A DNA stretch of 62,693 bases from GCA-2697345 sp045565015 (GTDB lineage Bacteria > Pseudomonadota > Alphaproteobacteria > Rhodobacterales > Rhodobacteraceae): NCBI GenBank assembly GCA_045565015.1, contig JBJLGD010000008.1, positions 1 to 62,693 of the forward strand. The letters are read 5' to 3'. Shown here in pieces: positions 26,973 to 35,751 of this stretch. The position numbers and the translations under genes are program-made. The first letter of the stretch is position 1; the number at the start of each line of letters is the position of its first letter. The notes under the pieces were generated by a model. It was not told the DNA's origin. It searched no databases and was given only the letters and a program-made list of their open reading frames with translations.

Positions 26973-28337
26973 ATGTCGACTAAGGTACTCGTTCCATCTG
27001 GTGTTTTAGGGCTTGGATTTGATAGCTTAGCTCTTGAAAACGGATTGAGCTACAAACCTGATATAATTTGTATTGATGGTGGATCAACGGATAGTGGGCC
27101 TTTTTATCTTGGATCGGGAACATCTAAATATGCTCGCGATGTCTATAAAGCTGAATGGCGTGAATTAATGTTAGCTCGTAAAAGCATAAATGTACCTCTG
27201 ATAATTGGATCGTGTGGCACATGCGGTGTAGATTGTATGGTCGACTTTATGTATGAAATAACAGCCGAAATAGCACTTGAATTAGGTCAAAGTATTCGGG
27301 TGGCTCAGCTATATTGTAATCAATCAGTCAATTATCTAACACAAGCATTCGAAGCTAAAAAGATAATCCCTTTGGACCCTGCTCCAGATATAGATCAAAC
27401 AAAGATTAGTAAATTTTCCAATGTTGTTGCGTTGGCTGGTGTAGAACAAATTATTGAAGCTATTAATACTGGTGCAGACATAATTTTAGCCGGTCGAAGT
27501 ACAGATACAGCTTCAATTGCGGCTCTTCCTATAATGAATGGTGAAAATATTGGAGGGGCCTGGCATGGAGCAAAAATTGCAGAATGTGGAGCATTCTGCT
27601 CGACAAGTCCTACTAGTGGCGTCGTTTTAGTAGAATTTGATAAAGGCGGTTTTTCTGTTGAACCAATGGCGTTGGATGCTCGTTGTACACCACAGTCTGT
27701 TTCTGCTCATATGTTGTATGAGAATGCAGATCCTTTTTTACTTTTTGAACCGGGGGGGTATTTGAATGTAAGGAATGCAGAATATGAAGCTACAAGTGAG
27801 AGAAAGGTCCGTGTGAGTGGATCAGAATGGGAAAAGTCGGAAAAGTATAGCGTTAAATTAGAAGGTGTTATCCCAGTCGGTTATCAAACAGTTTCTTTGG
27901 TAATAGTTAGGGATGAAAGATATGTTAAAAATATTCATAGATGGGTCTCTAATTTAGAACAATTTATAAAAAAGAAAATATTTGATATTATGAAACTTCC
28001 TTCGAAGGATTATCATTTAGATTTTCGTTTAATAGGTCTAAATGCGGTGCTGGGTGGCCTTGAGAAAAAAGAAAATATTCCTACTGAAATTGGCGTTCAG
28101 TTAGTTGTGACTGCTAATACTCAAACTAAAGCGACAGAACTATCAAAATTAATTAATCCTTTTCTTTTACATCATCCTTTAGAAGAATATGAGGATTACC
28201 CGACATTTGCATTTCCATTCTCACCGGCTCAGATTGATCGAGGTATACTTTATGAATTTGGGATAAATCATGTAATGATTTTAGAGGATCCTATGGATTG
28301 TTTTAAGATTAAAGTAAGTGAAATGATAAATGACTAA
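26973..28337 (+). CDS. AtuA-like protein (DUF1446 family)
   Basis: 454-residue cytoplasmic protein. Its N-terminus (CIDGGSTDSGPFYLGSG, IIGSCGTCGVDC, ILAGRSTDTASIAALP) matches the DUF1446 domain found in AtuA, first named from acyclic terpene utilisation in Pseudomonas. The biochemical activity of this domain is not established. It overlaps by 8 bases a DUF4387 gene, a domain often fused to AtuA-like proteins. Coming directly after tctCBA, the pair probably processes the imported acid, for example as a CoA-thioester or hydroxy-acid step. Function inferred. Confidence 0.78.
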   Translation: MSTKVLVPSGVLGLGFDSLALENGLSYKPDIICIDGGSTDSGPFYLGSGTSKYARDVYKAEWRELMLARKSINVPLIIGSCGTCGVDCMVDFMYEITAEIALELGQSIRVAQLYCNQSVNYLTQAFEAKKIIPLDPAPDIDQTKISKFSNVVALAGVEQIIEAINTGADIILAGRSTDTASIAALPIMNGENIGGAWHGAKIAECGAFCSTSPTSGVVLVEFDKGGFSVEPMALDARCTPQSVSAHMLYENADPFLLFEPGGYLNVRNAEYEATSERKVRVSGSEWEKSEKYSVKLEGVIPVGYQTVSLVIVRDERYVKNIHRWVSNLEQFIKKKIFDIMKLPSKDYHLDFRLIGLNAVLGGLEKKENIPTEIGVQLVVTANTQTKATELSKLINPFLLHHPLEEYEDYPTFAFPFSPAQIDRGILYEFGINHVMILEDPMDCFKIKVSEMIND

Positions 28338-28644
28338 GCTTGTTGATATTGTAGAGAAAATTAGATCGAAGAATGCGGGTCCATTTTGGATAACGGTTGA
28401 TATATTTTGTGGAGACCCTGAAACTTTTGCCTTTATACGAGAGGTTTTAACTGTTTGCGAAGTCCAAAAGTTGTTGAAAGTAGACAGTCAGTGTCTGAAA
28501 AAATTTGAAATTCCAGATCTATTTGTCGTTAAGTTCAGTTTCCATCGACGAGAAGTGCAAGGAAGTAGAACGGATCGAGATATGCACGGAGCTCAAATAG
28601 CTTCCCTATTTTCGGAATTAAAAATCCCAAGAGAACTAAGTTGA
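28330..28644 (+). CDS. DUF4387 protein
   Basis: 104 residues with the DUF4387 hallmarks SKNAGPFWITVDIFC, an internal KFSFHRREVQGS and DRDMHGAQIA. The family is uncharacterised but nearly always sits next to, or is fused to, AtuA-like DUF1446 proteins, exactly as here. It is likely a small subunit of that enzyme. The stop is directly followed by the stop of the convergent guanine deaminase gene. Confidence 0.8.
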   Translation: MTKLVDIVEKIRSKNAGPFWITVDIFCGDPETFAFIREVLTVCEVQKLLKVDSQCLKKFEIPDLFVVKFSFHRREVQGSRTDRDMHGAQIASLFSELKIPRELS

Positions 28645-29940
28645 TTAAGAAGCCCATTTTTCGCCGCGGATAAAAACATCTTTTATGGCACGGTCATCAC
28701 CCATCATAATTGTCGGAAATATTAGTTCCCAAATATTATTCGCTTGTAACGCTCGCTGAGAAATAGCGCTAGTAGAGTGTAAATCTAATACAGTTATATC
28801 AGCCTCCATTCCTTTTTCCAAATTACCAATTTTAGAATTTAAATGAAGTGCTTTGGCTGATCCTACGGTGGAGAGCCAAAGAAGTTCTGCAGGATGTATT
28901 GCATTTCCTAATAGTTGGCCTATTTCATAAGTTGAGGCCATAACTTTGAGCATCGAAAAAGATGAACCGCCTCCTATATCTGTTGCTAAACCGATTTTAT
29001 GATCAGCTTTTGAAAGTGCAAAAAGGTCAAAAAGACCTGAACCAATAAATGTATTCGATGTGGGGCAATGTATAATTGACGCCCCTACCTCTTTTATAAG
29101 ATCTTTTTCTCTTTCATTTAGATAAATTCCATGTCCAAAAACACTTCTCTCTCCCAAAAGACCGGCAGCGTCATATGTATCGAGGTAATCTTTTGATTTT
29201 GGAAAAAGCTTCTTGACCCATTCAATTTCTTCTGGTTGTTCACTAATATGGGTTTGCATTAAACAGGTAGGATACTCGCTCCATAGACCCCCAAGCATAT
29301 GTAGTTGGTCTGCACTAGATGTTGGTGAAAACCGGGGTGTAATAACGTACTCTAACCGGTCTGTTTCGTGCCATTTTTCGATCAGAGCTCTACTATCGTC
29401 ATATGCCTTTTGCGGCGTATCACAAAGAAAATCTGGAGCGTTTCTATCCATGCAGGTTTTACCTGCAAGAGCTCTTAATCCTCTTTTTTTAGCTTCAGAA
29501 AAGAACGCATCTACGCTTTCAGGATGTACTGTTCCGTAACTTACTGAAGTAGTAATACCATTTGAAAGTGCGATATCAAAATATGTTGATGAAACTTTTT
29601 TTGCATATTCAAGGTCAGAAAACTTTTTCTCTTCCGGAAAGGTATAGTAGTTCAGCCAATCTATTAACCTCTTACCCCAGCTATTAATTACGGCTGTTTG
29701 AGGGTAGTGTAGGTGAGCATCAACAAAGCCAGCTAAGATAAGACAATCTTTATAATCAATAATTTCTGCTTCATTCGACACTGAGAGCTCGCTGGCATCC
29801 AAAACGTTTTGAATAACCCCATCTTTTATTATAACTGCACCGCTATCTCTATAGCAGCACGACTCTCTTAAATCATTCGTGAACGGATTATTCGAAAAGC
29901 TTAAGGTTTTCCCGAGTAAAACTTTTGTATTGAATCCCAT
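28645..29940 (-). CDS. guaD: Guanine deaminase
   Basis: 431-residue amidohydrolase converting guanine to xanthine. Zinc motifs: DAHLHYPQ (H76, H78), QTHISE, GHGIYLNE and ATDIGGGSSFSMLKVM. CPTSNTFIGSGLFDLF is diagnostic of guanine deaminase and not of atrazine or cytosine deaminases. It would give xanthine, a possible substrate for the molybdenum hydroxylase near the left edge, although that link is only metabolic inference. Single gene, convergent with DUF4387. Confidence 0.92.
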   Translation of the reverse strand: MGFNTKVLLGKTLSFSNNPFTNDLRESCCYRDSGAVIIKDGVIQNVLDASELSVSNEAEIIDYKDCLILAGFVDAHLHYPQTAVINSWGKRLIDWLNYYTFPEEKKFSDLEYAKKVSSTYFDIALSNGITTSVSYGTVHPESVDAFFSEAKKRGLRALAGKTCMDRNAPDFLCDTPQKAYDDSRALIEKWHETDRLEYVITPRFSPTSSADQLHMLGGLWSEYPTCLMQTHISEQPEEIEWVKKLFPKSKDYLDTYDAAGLLGERSVFGHGIYLNEREKDLIKEVGASIIHCPTSNTFIGSGLFDLFALSKADHKIGLATDIGGGSSFSMLKVMASTYEIGQLLGNAIHPAELLWLSTVGSAKALHLNSKIGNLEKGMEADITVLDLHSTSAISQRALQANNIWELIFPTIMMGDDRAIKDVFIRGEKWAS

Positions 29941-30138
29941 TTAATGGTTTTATCCCATAATTATACAAAGCTCTTTGAGCAATTAAGCCTAACTGTTAAA
30001 GTCTAAGTTGGCTAGTAGTATTTCAGGATGCTTTTTATTTATATTTTTCCAAAATTAATGGATGAATTTTTGTCTAGCTTTTTTATTCTTATAAGTAACA
30101 TTTCAACTTATAATTTCACTAGGAAGTTATATTCAACT

Positions 30139-31998
30139 TCATCCGTTTGGTAGGTTTAATGTGATTACTGATCCATCCTTTTGATATTGAAGTTTATCTT
30201 GGGTGATAGATACAACTCGCCCACCGTCAAGTCGTTCACCCAGTTTTATTTTTTCAATTGTGCCATTTGGAAATCTGATAATAGCGTTTCTTCGTGGGGC
30301 TCTACCAGAAGTTCCAATGAGGCTAATCTTTCGTAAATTGATCGCATTTCTGTTTACTGCAGAACGAAGTACTTTTTGAGGAGAATCTCCATCTGCTGAT
30401 GCTCTACTTGTTCTAGCAACTGCCACTAAATTTTTATTAGACTCTATGAGTTTTTTAATTAGATCTTCAGTTTCTCTAGTACGTTGCAAAGGCGATCGTT
30501 TTGAAAGCTCGTATCTGGAGAGCCCTCCAAAACGAGCACGCTCTAACATTTCAAGCATATTTCTAGGTCTTAGTTTAGGTTTGAAAGTTTCCAGCTCATT
30601 ATTGATTTTGTTTCGGAGGCCCGTACTAAGATCTTTAGGACGCTTTCGAGCGGGTACAGGCGGTTCACCAAGATAGATCATTATTCCATCTGGATTTAGA
30701 GTACCAGTTTTACTCGCTGCCACTAATCCATTTGATCCCAGTTTAAAACCATCTTCTTTATAGACCGGTGATAAAGGTGAGTTGAAAGGAATTTCTTGAT
30801 AACGCTCTCTTCTGCCTGAAACTGATGGTGCATCCTCAAATGACGGCATAATATCTCGAGCGGGATCGAAGAGTGAATATTCGTTTACTGGCATTTGGAT
30901 ATTTTTGAACTTTGGTACAAACTGCCATATCCCATTCTCTTTGTATATTTTTTTTGCTAACTCCAAATTATTATTTTGAAGAGTCTGATCTTCGACGGAT
31001 GGTTCTTTCCCTTGCTCTTCGGTTTTTTTAGCTCCCTTGGTTGTATTGTCCTGTGCGTTGGTTTGCTTTGAGGCGTCTATTTTTGTGTAATCAGTATTTT
31101 GAAGAAACTCTGAGAGTGAATAGATCGAAAAAAAAACTATTGGACCTAGCAAAACTAAAATAACTATAACTAGGGAACGCTTTATGCGTTTGTGAAAGTC
31201 AGCGACCTTTCGTTGTTCTAGTTCGGCAAATGGTCTGAATGATCCTATGTTTAGGTTCTTGTTGCTATCGGGCTCTGTAGGCTGTTCCGCGCTGGGTGTC
31301 TTTGGTAGAAGTTGATCTGAACTGTCTAAACCAGCGTCTTTGATTTTGGGGTCTAAAATTAATTTGGCTACTTTTGGTTGCTCTAAATCTAACGCTTTTT
31401 TTTCTCTTGTAGTTATTTTGACTGGAACGTTATCTACAGCAAAAGGTATGATTGGAGGAATTAAATTTTTTGATAGATAGGGCTCTTTTCTAGGAAATTT
31501 CTTTGAAGGGATCGCTGTATAACCTGCTATTTTGAAGTTAAATTGACTGAAAAATTCTTCTATCTCTTTTAATAAAGAAATGGGTGTTGCAATCACTGAA
31601 ATATTTGGAGGTGAACCACTTATGTCATAAGCTAAACTATCTACATTCCTTACAAAACGTTCATCTGTTGATTTATGTTTCTGGTCGATTGATTTGTAAT
31701 AGTCGACTAAACTTATTTCATTCTCTAAAGCGTATTGAATTTCTATTTCACTAGTATTTGGAACTACTATATCAAAAGAGAATAATTGTTCTTCGGGTAA
31801 TATGATTTTTATAAAATCATTATCTGCTACTAAACCTGCTAATGAAGTAACTTTCTCTTGTAAAACTTTTATGTCTGACTCTAGAGTCTCAGACTCAGTT
31901 AGTACCTCACCCTCTATGTGCCAGCTTTCACCGTCTGTAGATCGCTGTAAAAGAACGATCGTATCCTCTGATAATTTAAGCGCAAAATTTGGGGTCAT
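30139..31998 (-). CDS. Large bitopic protein with PilM/GspL-like N-terminus and PilP-like C-terminus
   Basis: 619 residues. Residues 1-170 include the alternating LPEEQLFSFDIVVP and ALENEISLVDY pattern of PilM/GspL-type actin-like domains. A linker of acidic and basic residues follows, then one membrane helix at about 275-294, a proline-rich part, and a C-terminal beta-rich domain (about 555-619, APRRNAIIRFPNG, GERLDGGRVVSITQDKLQY) resembling the PilP/GspC homology domain. So it looks like a fusion of cytoplasmic, membrane and periplasmic parts of a pilus or secretion platform. No pilin, ATPase or secretin gene is nearby. I do not recognise the exact family; function unknown. Confidence 0.6.
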   Translation of the reverse strand: MTPNFALKLSEDTIVLLQRSTDGESWHIEGEVLTESETLESDIKVLQEKVTSLAGLVADNDFIKIILPEEQLFSFDIVVPNTSEIEIQYALENEISLVDYYKSIDQKHKSTDERFVRNVDSLAYDISGSPPNISVIATPISLLKEIEEFFSQFNFKIAGYTAIPSKKFPRKEPYLSKNLIPPIIPFAVDNVPVKITTREKKALDLEQPKVAKLILDPKIKDAGLDSSDQLLPKTPSAEQPTEPDSNKNLNIGSFRPFAELEQRKVADFHKRIKRSLVIVILVLLGPIVFFSIYSLSEFLQNTDYTKIDASKQTNAQDNTTKGAKKTEEQGKEPSVEDQTLQNNNLELAKKIYKENGIWQFVPKFKNIQMPVNEYSLFDPARDIMPSFEDAPSVSGRRERYQEIPFNSPLSPVYKEDGFKLGSNGLVAASKTGTLNPDGIMIYLGEPPVPARKRPKDLSTGLRNKINNELETFKPKLRPRNMLEMLERARFGGLSRYELSKRSPLQRTRETEDLIKKLIESNKNLVAVARTSRASADGDSPQKVLRSAVNRNAINLRKISLIGTSGRAPRRNAIIRFPNGTIEKIKLGERLDGGRVVSITQDKLQYQKDGSVITLNLPNG

Positions 31999-32134
31999 GG
32001 TCCCTGTGATTAGTTACGGTTTTATTTAGGAGTAAAAAAGTATGATAATGACCCCACATTAAAACCTATGAAACAAAAAGGGAAAGAGAATTTTTTAGTC
32101 TTAGGGATTATTTTAGCTCAATCGCTAACTAATC

Positions 32135-32617
32135 TCAATTAATTACTAATTTTGATGAAATAATGCCAGTATTAAAACCGGACATCCGCAATTCTCCAAA
32201 AATCCGCTGATGCTCTATTTTTGGGCACCTGTTTTCTATAACTTCCAACCCTGAACTTATTGCTAATTTACGGGCCTCCTCATTCTTAACCCCAATTTGC
32301 ATCCATATAGTTTTCAACCCTGTTAAACTAGATAGTCCCTCAATCACTATGGGTAAAACGGTCTCTGATTTTCTAAAGATGTTTAACATATCTACATTAG
32401 TCGACGGTTTAATTTCAGAAATAGAACCCAAGAAACGCTGTCCAAATAATGTTTGCCCTTTAAAATTTGGATTTACAGGAAGAATTTTGAACTTCCTTAA
32501 GTGTAAATATCTTAAAACAAAATAACTTGGTCTAAGTTTATTCGGTGATGCTCCAACACAGACTATCGTTTTCGTTGTCGTGAGAATTTTCCTGATTCTT
32601 ATATCAGTTTTATTCAT
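32135..32617 (-). CDS. CoA-binding domain protein (YccU-like)
   Basis: 160 residues with a Rossmann-type CoA-binding fold: VCVGASPNKLRPSYFVLRYL (about 19-38), LPVNPNFKGQTLFGQ and MLNIFRKSETVLPIV, then ENRCPKIEHQR, the family C-terminus. Role in the cell is unclear. Its start codon is within one base of the metY stop, so it is coupled to that gene. Confidence 0.78.
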   Translation of the reverse strand: MNKTDIRIRKILTTTKTIVCVGASPNKLRPSYFVLRYLHLRKFKILPVNPNFKGQTLFGQRFLGSISEIKPSTNVDMLNIFRKSETVLPIVIEGLSSLTGLKTIWMQIGVKNEEARKLAISSGLEVIENRCPKIEHQRIFGELRMSGFNTGIISSKLVIN

Positions 32618-33909
32618 TATGAAGCTGCTTTTTTCAGAGCTTGATCTAGATCCGTTAGTAAATCGTCGAGGGACTCTATTCCAATTGATACCCTTACAGT
32701 ATTTGGAGCAGCACCTGCTGCTTCTTGCTGTTCTTTTGTTAATTGCCGATGTGTGGTCGAGGCAGAATGAATTATAAGAGATCGAGCATCGCCAAGGTTT
32801 GCGACATGACTAAAAATCTCTAACGAGTCTACCAGTTTAATGCATGCTTCGTAACCACCTTTCACGCCAAATGTAAAAAGACCTCCTGCACCTCTGGGGC
32901 AAATCTTTCTTACTCTGCTATAGTATGGAGATGACTTAAGTCCAGCATAAGAAACAAAGTCTATTCGGGGATCATTCTCTAACCATTCTGCAACTTTTTT
33001 TGCATTTTCAACATGGCGATCCATCCTTAAAGATAATGTTTCGATTCCACATAATGTATAGTGAGCGGCTTGAGGGTTCATTGTCATACCGAGATCACGG
33101 AGGCTTACGGCAATTCCAAAAAATGTAAAAGCCAAGGGACCAAATGTTTCAGAAAATTTTAACCCATGATATGCTGGCTCTGGTTTACTCAAAGATGGGA
33201 ATTTATCAGATGAGGCCCAGTCAAATTTTCCCGAGTCAACTACGCAACCTCCAGTAACTGTCCCGTTTCCTGTTAGGTACTTGGTGGTTGAATGTACGAC
33301 TAGCGTAGCACCGTGTTCAATTGGTCGACAAAGATACGGAGTGGCCGAGGTATTATCTACAATTAAAGGAATTTTAGCTTTATCCGCTATTACGGAAATT
33401 TTATCTAAGTCTGTTATATATCCTCCGGGATTAGCAATGGACTCGCAGAATACAGCCCTTGTATTTTCATCGATAGCATTAGTTACGGCTGATATATCGT
33501 CAAAATCTATAAATTTTGCTGACCACCCAAATCTTTTTATTGTTTGAGAAAACTGAGTGACTGTCCCTCCATAAAGCCGCGTAGAAACCACTATGTTGCA
33601 TCCTGGACTCATTAAAGGGAAAAGAGCCATTATTTGTGCGGCATGACCCGACGAGCAGCATACCCCACCCACACCACCCTCTAAGGTCGCTATGCGTTCC
33701 TGCAGGACAGCCACTGTTGGATTGGTAAGCCTAGAATAGATGTACCCAACCTCTTGAAGGTTAAATAAGGCGGCTGCGTGTTCCGCGTCTCGGAAGACAT
33801 AAGCAGTCGTTTGATGAATTGGGGTCTGACGTGAGCCGGTAGTTGGATCAGGTTGAGCACCTGCATGAATTTGTAAGGTATCAAAACCATAGCTTTCTGT
33901 ATCTGACAT
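32617..33909 (-). CDS. metY: O-acetylhomoserine sulfhydrylase
   Basis: 430-residue PLP enzyme of the Cys/Met gamma family that makes homocysteine from O-acetylhomoserine and sulfide. The cofactor lysine is K210 in VVHSTTKYLTGNG. The early region DTLQIHAGAQPDPTTG and the loop IYSRLTNPTVAVLQERIA are typical of MetY rather than MetZ. I start it at the second ATG (33909), which has GGAG seven bases upstream; an in-frame ATG at 33921 is possible. It is divergent from an Lrp-type gene, probably its regulator, and feeds the homocysteine methyltransferase encoded downstream in the window. Confidence 0.9.
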   Translation of the reverse strand: MSDTESYGFDTLQIHAGAQPDPTTGSRQTPIHQTTAYVFRDAEHAAALFNLQEVGYIYSRLTNPTVAVLQERIATLEGGVGGVCCSSGHAAQIMALFPLMSPGCNIVVSTRLYGGTVTQFSQTIKRFGWSAKFIDFDDISAVTNAIDENTRAVFCESIANPGGYITDLDKISVIADKAKIPLIVDNTSATPYLCRPIEHGATLVVHSTTKYLTGNGTVTGGCVVDSGKFDWASSDKFPSLSKPEPAYHGLKFSETFGPLAFTFFGIAVSLRDLGMTMNPQAAHYTLCGIETLSLRMDRHVENAKKVAEWLENDPRIDFVSYAGLKSSPYYSRVRKICPRGAGGLFTFGVKGGYEACIKLVDSLEIFSHVANLGDARSLIIHSASTTHRQLTKEQQEAAGAAPNTVRVSIGIESLDDLLTDLDQALKKAAS

Positions 33910-34064
33910 CGTTTTCTCCATTTCATTTACCTAACATAGTGATATTAAACTAACATTTCAGAAATTTGGTCTATTTAAAATAGGATTTGTAGTATTTTTT
34001 TCTTTTAATTTTTAAAATTCGTCATTAATAAGGAAAATATTCTTAATTAGGGATAAACAGAAGA

Positions 34065-34529
34065 ATGGATTTATTAGACATAGAAATTTTAAAGCTTATT
34101 CAGCGCAAGGCGTCTATGCCTTTAACTGAATTATCGCGTCGTATCGGTATTTCAAAGACACCATGCTGGAATCGTATTAGAAGATTGGAGGAAGATGGTA
34201 TTATAACTCATAGGCCAACCATACTTGATAGGAATAAATTGGATTTACCAATTGTAGTTTTTCTATCAATTTCCGTTAGCCGACACTCCGCTGATTGGGC
34301 GGAACGTTTCACCAGTTTAGTTTTAAAGTATGATGAAATCATAGAGGCACACCGTTTGACTGGAGCTAGTGCTGACTACATGTTGAAAATTGTGGCTAAG
34401 AGTATTGAAGATTATGATAAATTTCAGCAAATCCTAATTAACAAAATTGAATTCACAGGGATGTCGTCCAGTGTATCTCTGCACGAAATGAAATATAATG
34501 TATCTATGCCTTTGGATCAGCTCAAGTAA
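34065..34529 (+). CDS. Lrp/AsnC-family transcription regulator
   Basis: 154 residues: N-terminal helix-turn-helix (LTELSRRIGISKTPCWNRIRRLEEDG, about 19-45) and a C-terminal RAM effector-binding domain (about 65-140, including TGASADYMLKIV). CWNRIRRLE places it with the Lrp-type members that respond to amino acids. Divergent position next to metY suggests control of methionine or sulfur metabolism. Its 3' end overlaps the convergent rlmB gene by 8 bases. Confidence 0.9.
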   Translation: MDLLDIEILKLIQRKASMPLTELSRRIGISKTPCWNRIRRLEEDGIITHRPTILDRNKLDLPIVVFLSISVSRHSADWAERFTSLVLKYDEIIEAHRLTGASADYMLKIVAKSIEDYDKFQQILINKIEFTGMSSSVSLHEMKYNVSMPLDQLK

Positions 34530-35301
34530 TGTTCGTAGAATAAAGCGCTATAGCCGCCGCATTGGAGACGTTTAGGGATCCAAAACCACCAAACGATGGG
34601 ATACTAACTAATAAGTCACAATATTTTTTTGTTTTCTCTCTTAGACCTGGTCCCTCAGCGCCTAATACAATCACTAAAGGCCCTTTTTTTATAGTTGATA
34701 AACTTGATAAATCCGTTTCCGCGCCAGCATCTAAGCCAATGATAAAATATCCAAGACTTTTGAGCTGTTCTAATGTCGTAGATAGATTTCCTACTCTGAT
34801 GTACGGTTGACGTTCTAAAGCGCCTGACGCACTCTTTGCTAATGACCCTGTTTCTGGAGCTGAATGACGGCTTGGCGTTATCACGGCTTGAGCCCCAAAA
34901 ACCTCCGCAGAGCGTAAAATTGCTCCTACATTATTGGGGTCAGTAACTCGATCCAGAGCGATAAGCCGTGCCGATTTATTGTCAGGTTTACAAATTTCTG
35001 ATGTGTCACCCCAGTTTAGCGGTTTAGCCTCAAGCGCGACTCCTTGATGAACTGATTGGGGGTGGATAGGAGCTGAAAAGGCTCGTGGATCACAAAGTTT
35101 TATTTCTATATTAGAGTTTTCTAAATCAAGGCTAAGCTTATCAACCGCGTTTTGGGTGGCTATAAGTCGTAGTTTTTCTCTTTGAGGATTATTAATTGCA
35201 TCTCGGACTGCGTGTAATCCAAATAACCAAATTGTCTTGCTATTAGTTTCCCCCTTTTCACGCCCCTTTGATACCACCCACTTAGGTTTTTTAGCAGACA
35301 T
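34522..35301 (-). CDS. rlmB: 23S rRNA 2'-O-methyltransferase, SpoU/TrmH family (RlmB)
   Basis: 259 residues. N-terminal substrate-binding domain (WLFGLHAVRDAI, about 20-32), then the SPOUT knot domain with DRVTDPNNVGAILRSAEVFGA, VLGAEGPGLR and the C-terminal IPSFGGFGSLNVSNAAAIAL. These fit RlmB (G2251 methylation). The ATG at 35301 has AAGGA seven bases upstream; the ATG at 35334 would add 11 residues. The gene is followed, on the opposite strand, by tRNA-Tyr, its usual alphaproteobacterial neighbour. Confidence 0.88.
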   Translation of the reverse strand: MSAKKPKWVVSKGREKGETNSKTIWLFGLHAVRDAINNPQREKLRLIATQNAVDKLSLDLENSNIEIKLCDPRAFSAPIHPQSVHQGVALEAKPLNWGDTSEICKPDNKSARLIALDRVTDPNNVGAILRSAEVFGAQAVITPSRHSAPETGSLAKSASGALERQPYIRVGNLSTTLEQLKSLGYFIIGLDAGAETDLSSLSTIKKGPLVIVLGAEGPGLREKTKKYCDLLVSIPSFGGFGSLNVSNAAAIALYSTNIT

Positions 35302-35372
35302 TATGAGTTCCTTCCTATTCCTTACCTTGAACATTTAAAGGAGCTTATTACAAGCCTAAGATTATTTTTTTG

Positions 35373-35401
35373 TTGACGCACGAACAGGCTCCTTATATCT
35401 G
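35373..35401 (+). promoter_or_regulatory. Putative promoter of tRNA-Tyr
   Basis: TTGACG at 35373-35378 and TATCTG at 35396-35401 with a 17-base spacer, ending about 27 bases before the mature tRNA. The match is good for a housekeeping promoter in this AT-rich genome. Confidence 0.5.
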
Positions 35402-35427
35402 ACATCTTGTTAAGGCTTATTAACAGT

Positions 35428-35511
35428 GGGCGACAGGCCGCAAGGTGTGGCAGGGGACTGTAACTCCCTCGCGGAGACGCACGCTTGGTTCGATTCCAAG
35501 GTCGCCCACCA
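35428..35511 (+). tRNA. tRNA-Tyr (anticodon GTA)
   Basis: Acceptor GGGCGAC pairs with GTCGCCC, discriminator A and an encoded CCA end. The anticodon stem GGGGA/TCCCT encloses loop CTGTAAC with anticodon GTA. A long variable arm (CGCGGAGACGCACG) follows, as expected for tyrosine tRNA, then T arm CTTGG-TTCGATT-CCAAG. No intron. 84 nt. Confidence 0.96.
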
Positions 35512-35751
35512 CTACCTCTCTAGTAAAAAGTAATGATCAGAAATTACAAAGGAGGATTACACCTTCGAATAAAGTGAGAGTTTGGTTTATTATACATTCG
35601 CTCAATAGATATTTTTTTTATTCTAATATAATAGTAGGAATGTGATTAAAAAACTTTTCAGCCTTGCATTTTATGGATAGCATTATTACTATTTATAGAT
35701 TAATTAATTTTTATTAATAACAGTGATCCGATATTCTTAAGAGTAGTATAA

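Noticed and set aside
33910..34064. SAM riboswitch ahead of metY
   Set aside because: No recognisable SAM-II or SAM-V core in the gap; an Lrp operator is more likely.
35445..35645. 66-codon frame running through tRNA-Tyr
   Set aside because: Starts inside the tRNA; the tRNA explains the conserved part.
35512..35751. Riboswitch ahead of the homocysteine methyltransferase
   Set aside because: AT-rich with no stable conserved fold that I can match.
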